DNA of 64,000 bases. Origin: CAYXDO01 sp964463485. GTDB lineage: Bacteria; Myxococcota; Kuafuiibacteriia; Kuafuiibacteriales; Kuafuiibacteriaceae. This document shows, one piece after another, positions 14,947-23,302 of this stretch (position 1 is its first letter; each line of letters starts with the position of its first letter). Both the position numbers and the translations under genes were made by a program. Location of the stretch: positions 43,183 through 107,182 of the forward strand of contig CAYXDO010000014.1 of the NCBI GenBank assembly GCA_964463485.1, in the 5' to 3' direction. The notes under the pieces were generated by a model. The model did no database searches. It saw only the letters and a list, made by a program, of their open reading frames with translations, and was not told where the DNA came from.

Positions 14947-17202
14947 TCAGCTCTGAGTCAGGAAAAGCTTCATGAAGATCACCCCGATCAGCACTCCGGC
15001 GAGAATCAAGAGGGCGCCGAGCACGACGGCGATCGCGGGTGTGAGCTTGAAGCCCATTCGCGGCGGAGGAGGAGGACCACGTAGCAGGGGGCCGGGGTCG
15101 ATCGGGATGTCGATGGGAGCCGCGGGCGAGGGCGTCACCGGCGCCTGCTGCACGAGCTCCATGAGGGCGCTGGGGCTCAAGGCGCTCATGGGCGCCAGGG
15201 CGGGCGTGGCGGGCTTTGGGAGCTCGAGGGGCGGCGGGGGCGGGTCGGTGTCCGGCCCTTTGCTCTCGGTCTCGGTCTCGTCGTGGACGAGGGCGCTTAT
15301 GGGGCGTTGAGCTTTCGCAGGGACACCATTTCCGGGGCGCTCGAGGAAGTTCGTGGGCTCCAGCGCAGGAGACTCCTCGCCGTCGGCTCCTTTGACCGCG
15401 GGCGCCTTCTGGCTCGGGCTCGGCGGGCGGCGGCCGACGGTTTCGTTGGCTTCGCTCGGGGCGCGGCCCTTCGGCTTGACCCCTTGCGGAGGCGTGGCGG
15501 AGTCGGGGGGCTTCTTGGACACGCCGTCCTTCTTCGCCGCTGGCGTCGGCGTTCGATCTCCGCGCGTTCGAACGAGGTCCGGACGCGGCGTAGCGACCTC
15601 CTCGTCGACCATGTCGAGCGAAGGCGCCCGCGGCAACGGACGCGTCGCGACCCCGCCCACTCCCTTCTTCGGGTTGAGCGGACCGAGCGTACGCGCGCTC
15701 ACCGGATTCTTCTGGCTGTAAGAAGAATCCAGCGATCCACCTCCGCGCCCACGTGGCACGGCCGACGCGTCCACCGTCCGCTCAGCCTCGAACTCCGCGG
15801 GCTGTGAGTCGCGGCGCATCGAAAACCGCGCCGAAAACTCGTCCGGCACCAACCCGATCGTGGCGTCGTCCTCGGAGATGATCGAGAGGAGCTCGTCTTC
15901 CGGGACTAAGGTCCGGGTGCTTCCGTCCCAGTCGTTTCCGGTCGATTCGTCGACCTCTTCCTCGGCCAGGATCTCGTCGTGAACGTCTTCGTATTCGGCG
16001 CTCTTGGATTCTTCGGCGGCTTCGTCGAGGTCGATGTCGAGGGCCGGAAAGCTCCGCGTGAACTCGACTTCGGCGATCGCGGGCATCGCTTCTTTGGACT
16101 CTGCGGGCGGCGGCGGCTCGGGCTCCATCCGCTGCTCGAAGAGGTGGAGCGGGTCGTCGTCGGTGACCCCGCCTTCGGTCATCTCGGGGAGCTGCTCCTC
16201 TTGGAGCTTGGAGCCTCCGAGCGTCTTGGCGAGCTCGTCGATGTCGGCTTTTCCGGCCATCGCTTGGCGAAGCGCGATCGCACGCTGGACGATGACGTCG
16301 CCGAAGATCTCGGCGAACTCGCGCGAGATCGTTTGAGCATCAATCGTGACGTTGGCGCGCCGGATAAGCTCTTCGATGTCGTCGCGCATCTCGAGGGCGG
16401 TCTGGTAGCGCTGCTTGGGCGAGCGCCGCAGAGCCTTCATGACGATCGGATCGACGATCGGGGAGAGACCCTTCACGACCTTGCTGGGAGGGTCGATGGG
16501 CTGCTTTTGAATCGCCTCGAGGACTTCGATTGGGGACGAGCCTTTGAAGAGCTCACGGCCGGTGAGGGCCTCCCAAAGCACGATCCCGGCGCAGAAAATG
16601 TCCGAGCGCCGGTCGACTTTTTTCCCGAGCGCCTGCTCGGGCGACATGTACGAGAACTTGCCTTTGAGAATGCCGGCCTGAGTCTCCCAGCCGCGGTTGG
16701 TGGCTTTGGCGATGCCGAAGTCGGTGAGCTTTGGAGATCCGTTGAAGCCTATGAGGATGTTTTGAGGGGTGACGTCGCGGTGGACGACGCCCATCGGGCG
16801 GCCCTGCTCGTCCTTCAGCTCGTGGGCATAGTGGAGCGCATCACAGGTGGCAGCGGTGATGCGCAACAAAACGCCGACGGTGAGCGGCTTTCGCGCGCGA
16901 GCGCTCTGCCGCAGCACCTGGGACAGCGTGGCCCCAAACACGTACTCCATGGCCAGGCAGTGCACGCCCTGCACCTGGCCAAAACCGGCGATCGCCACGA
17001 TGTTCGGATGTCGAAGCCGCGAGGCGATTTTCGCCTCGGCGAAGAACATGTTGACGAAGTCTTCGTTCACCGCGAGCGAGGGCAGCAAGACCTTCATCGC
17101 GAGCAGCCGACCGGGCGGTGGGGCTTTGGTGTCCCTCACGAGGAACACGTTCGCTGCTCCTCCCGACGCGAGGCGGATGAGCAGCTCATGCTGACCGAGC
17201 AT
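14947..17202 (-). CDS. Membrane-anchored Hanks-type Ser/Thr protein kinase
   Basis: The protein has 751 residues. An intact kinase domain occupies about residues 1-280: Gly loop 'LASGGAANVF', VAIK-type Lys37 in 'AMKVL', catalytic loop HRDVTPQNIL, DFG in 'LTDFGIAKA', and SPEQ where eukaryotic kinases have APE. It should therefore be active. A long acidic and Pro-rich linker follows, then one transmembrane helix within the last 30 residues (PAIAVVLGALLILAGVLIGV), so the kinase faces the cytoplasm as a tail-anchored protein. The frame extends upstream to a TTG at 17247, but the ATG at 17202 places the Gly loop at the normal distance from the N-terminus; GTG 17211 is also possible. No external sensor domain is visible. 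Confidence 0.85.
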   Translation of the reverse strand: MLGQHELLIRLASGGAANVFLVRDTKAPPPGRLLAMKVLLPSLAVNEDFVNMFFAEAKIASRLRHPNIVAIAGFGQVQGVHCLAMEYVFGATLSQVLRQSARARKPLTVGVLLRITAATCDALHYAHELKDEQGRPMGVVHRDVTPQNILIGFNGSPKLTDFGIAKATNRGWETQAGILKGKFSYMSPEQALGKKVDRRSDIFCAGIVLWEALTGRELFKGSSPIEVLEAIQKQPIDPPSKVVKGLSPIVDPIVMKALRRSPKQRYQTALEMRDDIEELIRRANVTIDAQTISREFAEIFGDVIVQRAIALRQAMAGKADIDELAKTLGGSKLQEEQLPEMTEGGVTDDDPLHLFEQRMEPEPPPPAESKEAMPAIAEVEFTRSFPALDIDLDEAAEESKSAEYEDVHDEILAEEEVDESTGNDWDGSTRTLVPEDELLSIISEDDATIGLVPDEFSARFSMRRDSQPAEFEAERTVDASAVPRGRGGGSLDSSYSQKNPVSARTLGPLNPKKGVGGVATRPLPRAPSLDMVDEEVATPRPDLVRTRGDRTPTPAAKKDGVSKKPPDSATPPQGVKPKGRAPSEANETVGRRPPSPSQKAPAVKGADGEESPALEPTNFLERPGNGVPAKAQRPISALVHDETETESKGPDTDPPPPPLELPKPATPALAPMSALSPSALMELVQQAPVTPSPAAPIDIPIDPGPLLRGPPPPPRMGFKLTPAIAVVLGALLILAGVLIGVIFMKLFLTQS

Positions 17203-17274
17203 GCGCGGCACGGGGGTCGACTCCGCCCTGCTATAACACGAGTCCAAGAAGTCGAGCGACCGTGTTATCCCTTG

Positions 17275-17958
17275 TCAGACGGGCTCGCGCAGCGCGGTCC
17301 AAAGCCCAAGGGCCAACACCGAGAACGAAACCAACGCGACGAGTCCGCCCCACACCCAGTACGGGAGAAACAGGGCCTGGGAGATCGACATGGAGTCCGA
17401 GACCTGCCCGCCCTGGCCCGGGCTGAACATGTAACTCAGGTCTTGAAACACCGAGAGCCCCAACTGCACGCCCATCAAGCGCACGGCCAAGACATTCGCG
17501 CCCACCGAGCCGAACTTCAGGAGCGCAGCGGCGGTTACGGCCAAAGTCGCCAGAAACGCTGCCGTGAAGACACTGCCTACGCGAAAAAACGCGAACAGAG
17601 AAAACAGCAGCAGCAGCGCGATGAGCGGCCGACCGGCTTTCTCTCGGCTGGAGGCTACGAGCAAGCCTGCGCCGAGGAACGCCGGACCGATGAGGCCGCC
17701 AGCGGCCACCATCGCTCGGCCAAAGCGCCCGAGCGAGCCCGACCAAGTCGCCACACCCGACCCGTCTGCCCGCATCAGGATCGTCTCGAAATCCGCGCCC
17801 AACAACATCGCGGTGAGACCGTGACCCATCTCGTGCGCAAACGTCGCGAGCAGCGTGAAGGGCCACAACACCAAGCGGCCGAGCGGAAACTGCCAAGCCA
17901 CGATCGTGACGGCCACCGCCACCAACACGACGAAGCGGAGCTCTCGACGGCGACGCAT
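17275..17958 (-). CDS. M50-type membrane metallopeptidase
   Basis: The protein has 227 residues and several membrane segments. The zinc motif HEMGH lies at residues 42-46 within a hydrophobic helix, followed by 'LLGADFETILMRADGSG', which fits the M50B-like intramembrane peptidase group. The start at 17958 follows a TAGGGGT ribosome site about 7 nt upstream; a longer frame from 18015 would overlap the upstream deacetylase gene by 26 nt and adds a non-hydrophobic tail. The upstream gene ends 31 nt before it, so the two are probably cotranscribed. The substrate is unknown. Confidence 0.7.
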   Translation of the reverse strand: MRRRRELRFVVLVAVAVTIVAWQFPLGRLVLWPFTLLATFAHEMGHGLTAMLLGADFETILMRADGSGVATWSGSLGRFGRAMVAAGGLIGPAFLGAGLLVASSREKAGRPLIALLLLFSLFAFFRVGSVFTAAFLATLAVTAAALLKFGSVGANVLAVRLMGVQLGLSVFQDLSYMFSPGQGGQVSDSMSISQALFLPYWVWGGLVALVSFSVLALGLWTALREPV

Positions 17959-17989
17959 ACGGACCCCTAACACGCCGGCGTGGCGCGGT

Positions 17990-19027
17990 TCATCCAGCCA
18001 AGAGCGCCGCCGCAACGGGGCGGATCATCGTATCGAAGCGGATCGGCGTGCCCTCGAAGTCGTCGCGGATGTAATTCAGGGCCTCGAGCCGGTGCGACGA
18101 CGCCGTGTAGTCTTGCCTCGGATCGACGACCCCGAGCTGTTCCGTTCCGAGATAAACCTCGGTGCCAAAAGGCTTGCCGCGCAAGGCTGAGAGCGCCCCA
18201 GCTCCTCGAATCACCCAGCGGAACTTCTCGAAGAGCGCCGCTTGACTCGGGTAGGCCTCGAACACGCGCTGCTTCGCCGCACGCTCCTCCTCGCTGAGCG
18301 CGAAGCGACGTACGTCCCCACGAAACCAAGGTTTGAACCGCAGCGCGCACAGGATGACGTACTCGTAGGCTGGCGCCTGGATGATCGGAATGGGCCGACC
18401 AGTCTCTCGTCGTAGCTGTCGCACCGTTCGCGCGGTCATGAGGTGCACGAGGTCGTGCTCGGGGTGGCCGCCTTGCCAAGCCAACACGAACACTCTGTCG
18501 GGATCGGCGCGGCGAATCGCCGCGTCCAAACGCCCGGCTTCTGCGCGAAAGTAGTCGAGCGCGACCTTCGACCTCTTCGGCAACGCGACCTCCGTCATTT
18601 TTCGGTAGTTCTCGATCTCCGAGCTCCACAAGTCGACCTTGTGAGCGGGGTCCGCACCCAACGCGCGCAACGACTCCGTCGCTTCGGCCACACGGATCGA
18701 GGCGTACGCGCTCGGATCGGCACCGACCGCTGGCGCGAGCCCATCTCCGTTGGTCCACCAAATGAACGTGCCGCGCTGGCCGTCCCCCACGATCCGATGC
18801 ATGAGGCCGGCGAGCACCGTCTCGTCGTCCTGGTGTGCGAAGACGAAAGCCGGACGACCTTCTCGGGCAAGCATCCAAGCGCTGGAGACGTCGTCGGGAT
18901 CGGCGGAGCTCGGAGTCATCGGCGTCGAAGACATCGCCTCCGAGGCCGCGAAGTCACGCTGCGACAAACCCTTCAGCTTCTTGTGTTGCGTCGCGGCCGC
19001 GGCGGGTTCGCGTGAAAGGTCTTTCAT
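17990..19027 (-). CDS. PIG-L/LmbE family deacetylase
   Basis: The protein has 345 residues. It carries the LmbE zinc motif FAHQDDE (usual AHPDDE) and the second motif GGHPEHDLVH, which together bind Zn2+ in N-acetylglucosamine-type deacetylases. The acetylated substrate cannot be told from sequence. The start at 19027 was preferred over upstream in-frame starts because those lie inside the divergent FHA gene. The approximately 120 bp between 19027 and 19149 would hold both promoters. It probably forms an operon with the M50 peptidase. Confidence 0.75.
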   Translation of the reverse strand: MKDLSREPAAAATQHKKLKGLSQRDFAASEAMSSTPMTPSSADPDDVSSAWMLAREGRPAFVFAHQDDETVLAGLMHRIVGDGQRGTFIWWTNGDGLAPAVGADPSAYASIRVAEATESLRALGADPAHKVDLWSSEIENYRKMTEVALPKRSKVALDYFRAEAGRLDAAIRRADPDRVFVLAWQGGHPEHDLVHLMTARTVRQLRRETGRPIPIIQAPAYEYVILCALRFKPWFRGDVRRFALSEEERAAKQRVFEAYPSQAALFEKFRWVIRGAGALSALRGKPFGTEVYLGTEQLGVVDPRQDYTASSHRLEALNYIRDDFEGTPIRFDTMIRPVAAALLAG

Positions 19028-19148
19028 CGAAGGTGACGGAACGACCGCGGCGCGCCATTCTCGGAGGCTGGTGCACACGAGGTCCGTCCGTCGCTCGCGT
19101 CGCCAGAAGGCGTCGGCTGTGGCGTCCCCGTCCGGAGCGGGGATCCAA

Positions 19149-21005
19149 GTGTTCGTAAGCCGGCTCGAGGCCTTCTTGGGAGCAGAGCTCTTCACCGCCG
19201 AAAAGCCGCTGATCATTGGGCGGCATAGCGAAGCGCTGCTTCGGCTCGACGCGGACACGGTCTCTCGGCGCCATTGTCGCATTCAGGTTCGGGACGGTGC
19301 GCTGTGGGTCGAGGACCTCGGCAGTGCGAACGGCACGCTCGTCAACAGGAAGCGCATCCAGGGTCCCATGCGCATCAAGCCGGCCGACGCGGTGCAGGTG
19401 GGTCCTTACACGCTCAAGCTTCGGCTGATGATGCCGGCCGGACACAGAAACCGAGCGGACAGTCGAGCGAGCGATCAAATCACGCGAGTGGAGGCGATTT
19501 TTTCGGTCGAAGGGAGTCAAGGTACGACCGATGCCCGGCTCTCGTTGCCGGCGCTCGCGGCTGCGGCAGCGAGCGAGTTGATCGACCGCAGGCTCTACGA
19601 CGACGCGGTATTCCGCGCAACGGGTATGGAGCGCCCGAGGACTCCAGGCGAGGCGTCTGCTGCCGCACGGCGGGAGGGCAGCGGGTCGGCGCCGCCACGA
19701 CCGTTGTCCCTGGCTGACACCGAGTCCGAGCTTGCGCTGTCGGAGGTCGAGGAGCGCGAGGCGACGAGTCGGCACGAGCTTTACGACAACGGGGAAGACT
19801 CACTTCGTGAGCCGACGAGCCGGTTCAAGCTGGATGAGAAAGCAGAAGCACGCATGAACGAGCTCGAGCGGGCGGTGAGCCTGCTCGAGTCGGCGCCCGA
19901 CACTTCCGTGCAGGTCGCTCCGCCGCGCCAGCACAGCGACCTTCGGGAAGAAGACCTAAAGTGGGTGGACGACATCTCCGAGCTCGAGCTCGGGGACCCT
20001 GCCGAGCTTGGACCGGGCTCGTTCACCCGGCGCCTGCAAGACGACCTGCTGCGACCCGCCGGAGAGCGCGCCATGTCGTCGGCGTTCGAGGTCGTGCCGC
20101 TCGAACGTATGGCGGAGTTCGGCAGCACGGCAGGCACGGAGACGGAGCGCGGAGCGCTGTTCGAGCCATCTGGGCCTACCGAGCCGGAGCAGCGGGCGCG
20201 CAAGGTCGCGTCGATCAAGCGCGTAGGATCGAGCAAACGCACGCGCCCCGAGCGATCGGTGGCGCACGATGGCGCAGGCAGCACTCGCGAGGCTGGGGTG
20301 CTGTCGCGCCCTGCCACACGCTTTCCGGAAGTGTCAGCGCCTCCGGTGCAAGAGCCCGTAGGCAGTGCGGAGCTCGCCTTGCGTGCGAAGACCAACGCGG
20401 GTCGGTCTCGAATTCCCGCTCGCCTCGTCACGCCTACGGGTGTCCGGCCACAGGCTCCGATGGCCGACCCAGTCACTGCGCCTACTACTCGGCGCTCGGA
20501 ATCCGAGATGCGTAGCCATCTGATCGCCGAGCCCGAGATCGAACCAGCCGAAGAAACCACCGGCGCCACGCAGGAGGTCTCGTTCTTGGAGAACTACTTC
20601 GATGCGGTCGAAATTACCGCCCGAACGGGCGACGAGCTGCTCGACATCGCGGTGCTGAGGAAGGAGGGCGAGCAGTACGTGCTCGGCCACAAGACGCCGC
20701 AGGGCGCCGTCGCTCCTTACCGCGCCCACCCCGGCCTGCGGCTGTTGCGCATCAACGACGAACGTCAAGTCGACCTCGTCTTTCCGCACGATGTCGCCGG
20801 GACGCTGGTGCGAGATGGAGAGACCGTCGCCTTGGTCGAGCTCACCGAAGGTCGCAAATATTCGTCGCTCCGATTGCGCGCCATGGACGTCGCGACGGTG
20901 ATCCTGGGCGCTGCGCCCTCGCAGGTCTCGTACACGATCCGTTTCACGCGAGCGCCGCGCTTCGAAGGACGCCGACGCTCGACCGCACCGCCGCCGAAGA
21001 CCTGA
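19149..21005 (+). CDS. FHA-domain protein
   Basis: The protein has 618 residues. An N-terminal FHA phosphothreonine-binding domain (about residues 5-95) shows IGRHSEA, 'VSRRHCRI' and 'LGSANGTLVN', the complete binding signature. The middle is acidic and disordered. The C-terminal 140 residues form a beta-rich domain with 'YVLGHKTPQGAVAPY' and 'LVELTEGRKYSSLRL' that may be a second FHA-like or related fold. The GTG at 19149 is preceded by GGAGCGGGG at a good distance; the frame is open far upstream into the PIG-L gene, and GTG about 30 nt upstream is an alternative. It is a likely partner of the Ser/Thr kinases, by inference. Confidence 0.8.
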   Translation: MFVSRLEAFLGAELFTAEKPLIIGRHSEALLRLDADTVSRRHCRIQVRDGALWVEDLGSANGTLVNRKRIQGPMRIKPADAVQVGPYTLKLRLMMPAGHRNRADSRASDQITRVEAIFSVEGSQGTTDARLSLPALAAAAASELIDRRLYDDAVFRATGMERPRTPGEASAAARREGSGSAPPRPLSLADTESELALSEVEEREATSRHELYDNGEDSLREPTSRFKLDEKAEARMNELERAVSLLESAPDTSVQVAPPRQHSDLREEDLKWVDDISELELGDPAELGPGSFTRRLQDDLLRPAGERAMSSAFEVVPLERMAEFGSTAGTETERGALFEPSGPTEPEQRARKVASIKRVGSSKRTRPERSVAHDGAGSTREAGVLSRPATRFPEVSAPPVQEPVGSAELALRAKTNAGRSRIPARLVTPTGVRPQAPMADPVTAPTTRRSESEMRSHLIAEPEIEPAEETTGATQEVSFLENYFDAVEITARTGDELLDIAVLRKEGEQYVLGHKTPQGAVAPYRAHPGLRLLRINDERQVDLVFPHDVAGTLVRDGETVALVELTEGRKYSSLRLRAMDVATVILGAAPSQVSYTIRFTRAPRFEGRRRSTAPPPKT

Positions 21006-21055
21006 AGGAAAAGGCGGAGAATCGACGGGGCGATGAGGGCGAGGGGTCGCGAGCC

Positions 21056-21084
21056 TTGCGGCGTGGCCAACATGGGCCTATGAT
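21056..21084 (+). promoter_or_regulatory. Sigma-70-type promoter of the PilZ gene
   Basis: TTGCGG (21056-21061) and TATGAT (21079-21084) are separated by 17 nt. Transcription would begin near 21091, a few bases before the ATG at 21098, which argues against the in-frame ATG at 21080 as the start. Confidence 0.5.
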
Positions 21085-21097
21085 CTTCGGCTCGCCC

Positions 21098-21505
21098 ATG
21101 ACCGACCCGAAAACGCCCGGCAATCCGACTCCTTCAGCGGATCTCGCCGCTCTTCAGGAAAAGTACCCCTTTCACAAGCGCTTCCTCAGGAAGGACATCG
21201 TGGTCCGCGTCGAGGTGGAGCGCGCGTCCGAGTCGATCACCAGCTCGAGCGTGAACATCAGCCCGGTCGGCATCTGCTTGGTGCTGCCAGAGGCCCTAGA
21301 GAACAACGAGGAGACCCGTACGCTCCTGTATCTGCCTCGCGGCAAGGAGATGGAGATCCTCAAAGTGCAGACGCGAGTCGTGTGGCAGGAGCCTCACCGC
21401 GACGGCTTCCGCGTCGCTGCGCTCTTCACGAAGTACGCTCCCGGCGACGAGCGCCGGTTGCGACTGTGGCTTCAAGAGCTCGAGAAGCCGCCGGGCAAAC
21501 GCTGA
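21098..21505 (+). CDS. PilZ-domain protein (putative c-di-GMP receptor)
   Basis: The protein has 135 residues. After a short tail comes 'KRFLRKDIVVRVEV', then 'SSVNISPVGICLVLP', which matches the PilZ D/N.S..G pattern, and 'TRVVWQEPHRDGFRVAALF', typical of the PilZ strand ending in G..F. The RxxxR part is present only loosely, so c-di-GMP binding is probable rather than certain. The start is set by the promoter just upstream. It is a single-domain protein of the kind used by myxobacteria in motility or surface regulation. Confidence 0.75.
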   Translation: MTDPKTPGNPTPSADLAALQEKYPFHKRFLRKDIVVRVEVERASESITSSSVNISPVGICLVLPEALENNEETRTLLYLPRGKEMEILKVQTRVVWQEPHRDGFRVAALFTKYAPGDERRLRLWLQELEKPPGKR

Positions 21506-21535
21506 GGGATCACTGCGGCGCTACGGGCGCGGCCC

Positions 21536-21563
21536 TTGACGTGTCGCGCCCGCGCCTTAGTCT
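21536..21563 (+). promoter_or_regulatory. Putative promoter of the zinc-ribbon gene
   Basis: TTGACG (21536-21541) and TAGTCT (21558-21563) are 16 nt apart. The -10 lies 13 nt before the ATG at 21571, so the mRNA would be nearly leaderless. Confidence 0.4.
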
Positions 21564-21570
21564 CGCGCTC

Positions 21571-21834
21571 ATGCCCTACTACGACTACGAATGCCCGCGT
21601 TGTGGAACCTTCGAGCTGAAGCAAAGCATCTCCGAGCCGGCCATCACCCACCACGACGTGTGCGGTGAGCCGGTCGAGCGCACCATCGCGCCCGTGGCCT
21701 TCACGCTCAAGGGCGACGGATGGTCTCGCGACGGATACAAAGGCTCTTCCAAGATGTCTGCCTCCGACGGGCCCTCCTGCAGCCCGGGCGGCTGCGACAG
21801 GCCGACGTGCGCGGCCAAGATGGCTGACGCTTGA
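21571..21834 (+). CDS. FmdB-type small zinc-ribbon protein
   Basis: The protein has 87 residues and starts MPYYDYECPRCG, the hallmark of FmdB regulatory-type zinc ribbons. The second metal knuckle is 'HHDVCGEPVERTI', with only one Cys where CxxC is usual; the His or Asp may substitute. The C-terminus is Cys/Ser/Gly-rich ('CSPGGCDRPTCAAK') and could bind metal too. The function of the family is not well established. The gene lies between PilZ and the convergent mgtE. Confidence 0.75.
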   Translation: MPYYDYECPRCGTFELKQSISEPAITHHDVCGEPVERTIAPVAFTLKGDGWSRDGYKGSSKMSASDGPSCSPGGCDRPTCAAKMADA

Positions 21835-21839
21835 CACTC

Positions 21840-21881
21840 TAAGTCACGAGACGCCCGCCATAAGTCACGAGACGCCCGCCA
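21840..21881. repeat. 21-bp perfect tandem duplication across the mgtE stop
   Basis: TAAGTCACGAGACGCCCGCC plus A occurs twice head-to-tail (21840-21860 and 21861-21881). On the minus strand it duplicates the last codons of mgtE together with the stop codon, so the copy lies just after the gene and does not change the protein. Confidence 0.9.
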
Positions 21882-23250
21882 TGAGCGCACGGACCACGGA
21901 CGTGTAGATCAACACCCCGGTCACGTCGTTGATCGACGTGATGAGTGGGCCAGCCGCGATCGCCGGGTCGACGCCGAATCGCTTGAGCAACGGCGGCTCG
22001 ACGGACCCGAGGAACGCCGCGCACACCATCGACAAGAACAACGAGATCGCCACGCAAGCCCCGATGAAGAGGCCGCGCTGCCAAACACCGACCACGCCGA
22101 ACACGATGATCGCGCAGCAGAGCGCCATCAACGCCCCCACCAACAGGTCTTTGGCCACGGTCTTGTACAAGGCGTTGGTGTCGATATGCCCAGTCGCTAG
22201 GCCGCGAATCATGATCATCGCGGATTGCGTGCCGACGTTGCCGCTCATTCCGGTGATCACGGGGACGAACGTGAGGAGCACGACCATCTGTCCGAGCACG
22301 TGCTGAGCGTCTTGCAAGACAGCGGTCGCCGCGAGACCCGCGCAAAACGTCGAGAGCAGCCAGGGCAACCTCACGCCGACGATCTTGAAGATCTTGTTGG
22401 AGTAAACGACCTCCGGCTCGGATCCGGCGCCGGCCATGACGAGCACGTCTTCATCGGCCTCCTCGACGAGGACCTCGTGCACGTCGTCGGCGGTGATTCG
22501 GCCGCGCAGCCGCCCCCATTTGTCGACGACGCCTGCTTCGACGAGGCTGTAGCGATCGAAGATCTTGGCGACTTGTTCCTGGTCGAGGTCGGTGAAGATC
22601 TCGACGGACTTCGGCGTCATGACCTCGCGGACCTTGGCCTCGGCAGGTGAGAACACGAGATCTTGGAGCGCGAGGTTGCCCACGTAGCGATCGTCTTCGT
22701 CGACGACGAAGACCGAAATAATCCCGATCTTCTTTGCCGCACGCCGGGTCGATTCGAGCGCCGAGGCGACGGTGGCCTCGACCGGCACCGACACGAGCTC
22801 CATCTGCATGATGCCGCCGGCAGTGTCGGGCTCGTAGCGGAGGAGCTCGGTGATCTCTTCTCGCTCCTCGACCGGCAGGGCTTGGAGCACGGCTTCGGCA
22901 GTCTTCGGATCGATCTCCTGCAGGAGGTCGGTGATGTCGTCGGTCTCCATTTCGCCGACGATCGGCGCGAGCTCTTGGGGGCGTAGGAGTTGCGTGACCT
23001 CGTCCTGACGCGAGGGCTGGAGCTCGGACAACGTATCGGCGGCACGCTCGGACCCGAGGTGCTGCAAGATCTTCTTGCTGGTCTCGGCGGGAAACTCGCT
23101 GATGAGCTCGGCGACGTCTGCGGGATCGAGGAGCCGGAGGAAGGTGCGAAGCTCCTCCTCGCGTCCGGGCCGAGTCAGAAGCTCGAGCTCGTCCGCCTCC
23201 TCTTCGAGGCTCACGGCCGCGACGTTTGGCTGACCGAGCGACGCGGTCAA
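21865..23250 (-). CDS. mgtE: MgtE-family magnesium transporter
   Basis: The protein has 461 residues. An N-terminal helical MgtE_N domain ('LLDPADVAELISEFP', 'VLQALPVEEREEITELL') is followed by paired CBS domains (about 145-270, with 'REVMTPKSVEIFTDLD' typical of CBS) and a five-helix pore domain containing 'PVITGMSGNVGTQSAMIMIR', the signature of MgtE Mg2+ channels. The cytoplasmic domains close the pore when Mg2+ is high. The first in-frame start is TTG at 23250; GTG at 23214 would give a shorter N-terminus. It is divergent from the NtrC-type gene. Confidence 0.9.
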   Translation of the reverse strand: MTASLGQPNVAAVSLEEEADELELLTRPGREEELRTFLRLLDPADVAELISEFPAETSKKILQHLGSERAADTLSELQPSRQDEVTQLLRPQELAPIVGEMETDDITDLLQEIDPKTAEAVLQALPVEEREEITELLRYEPDTAGGIMQMELVSVPVEATVASALESTRRAAKKIGIISVFVVDEDDRYVGNLALQDLVFSPAEAKVREVMTPKSVEIFTDLDQEQVAKIFDRYSLVEAGVVDKWGRLRGRITADDVHEVLVEEADEDVLVMAGAGSEPEVVYSNKIFKIVGVRLPWLLSTFCAGLAATAVLQDAQHVLGQMVVLLTFVPVITGMSGNVGTQSAMIMIRGLATGHIDTNALYKTVAKDLLVGALMALCCAIIVFGVVGVWQRGLFIGACVAISLFLSMVCAAFLGSVEPPLLKRFGVDPAIAAGPLITSINDVTGVLIYTSVVRALMAGVS

Positions 23251-23290
23251 GGACTTCGAATATCGAGGAGTGCCGCGGCGCTCGGTCGAG

Positions 23291-23296
23291 TATAGT
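23291..23296 (+). promoter_or_regulatory. Putative -10 element of the NtrC-type regulator
   Basis: TATAGT starts exactly 12 nt before the GTG at 23303, so transcription would begin at the start codon. No recognisable -35 is found at 17 nt, and no Shine-Dalgarno sequence lies before the GTG. Confidence 0.35.
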
Positions 23297-23302
23297 CAGC
23301 TC

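Noticed and set aside
15979..17970. 663-residue plus-strand ORF
   Set aside because: It is antisense to the Ser/Thr kinase and M50 genes, which have clear motifs; its composition is His/Arg/Glu-rich as expected of a shadow frame.
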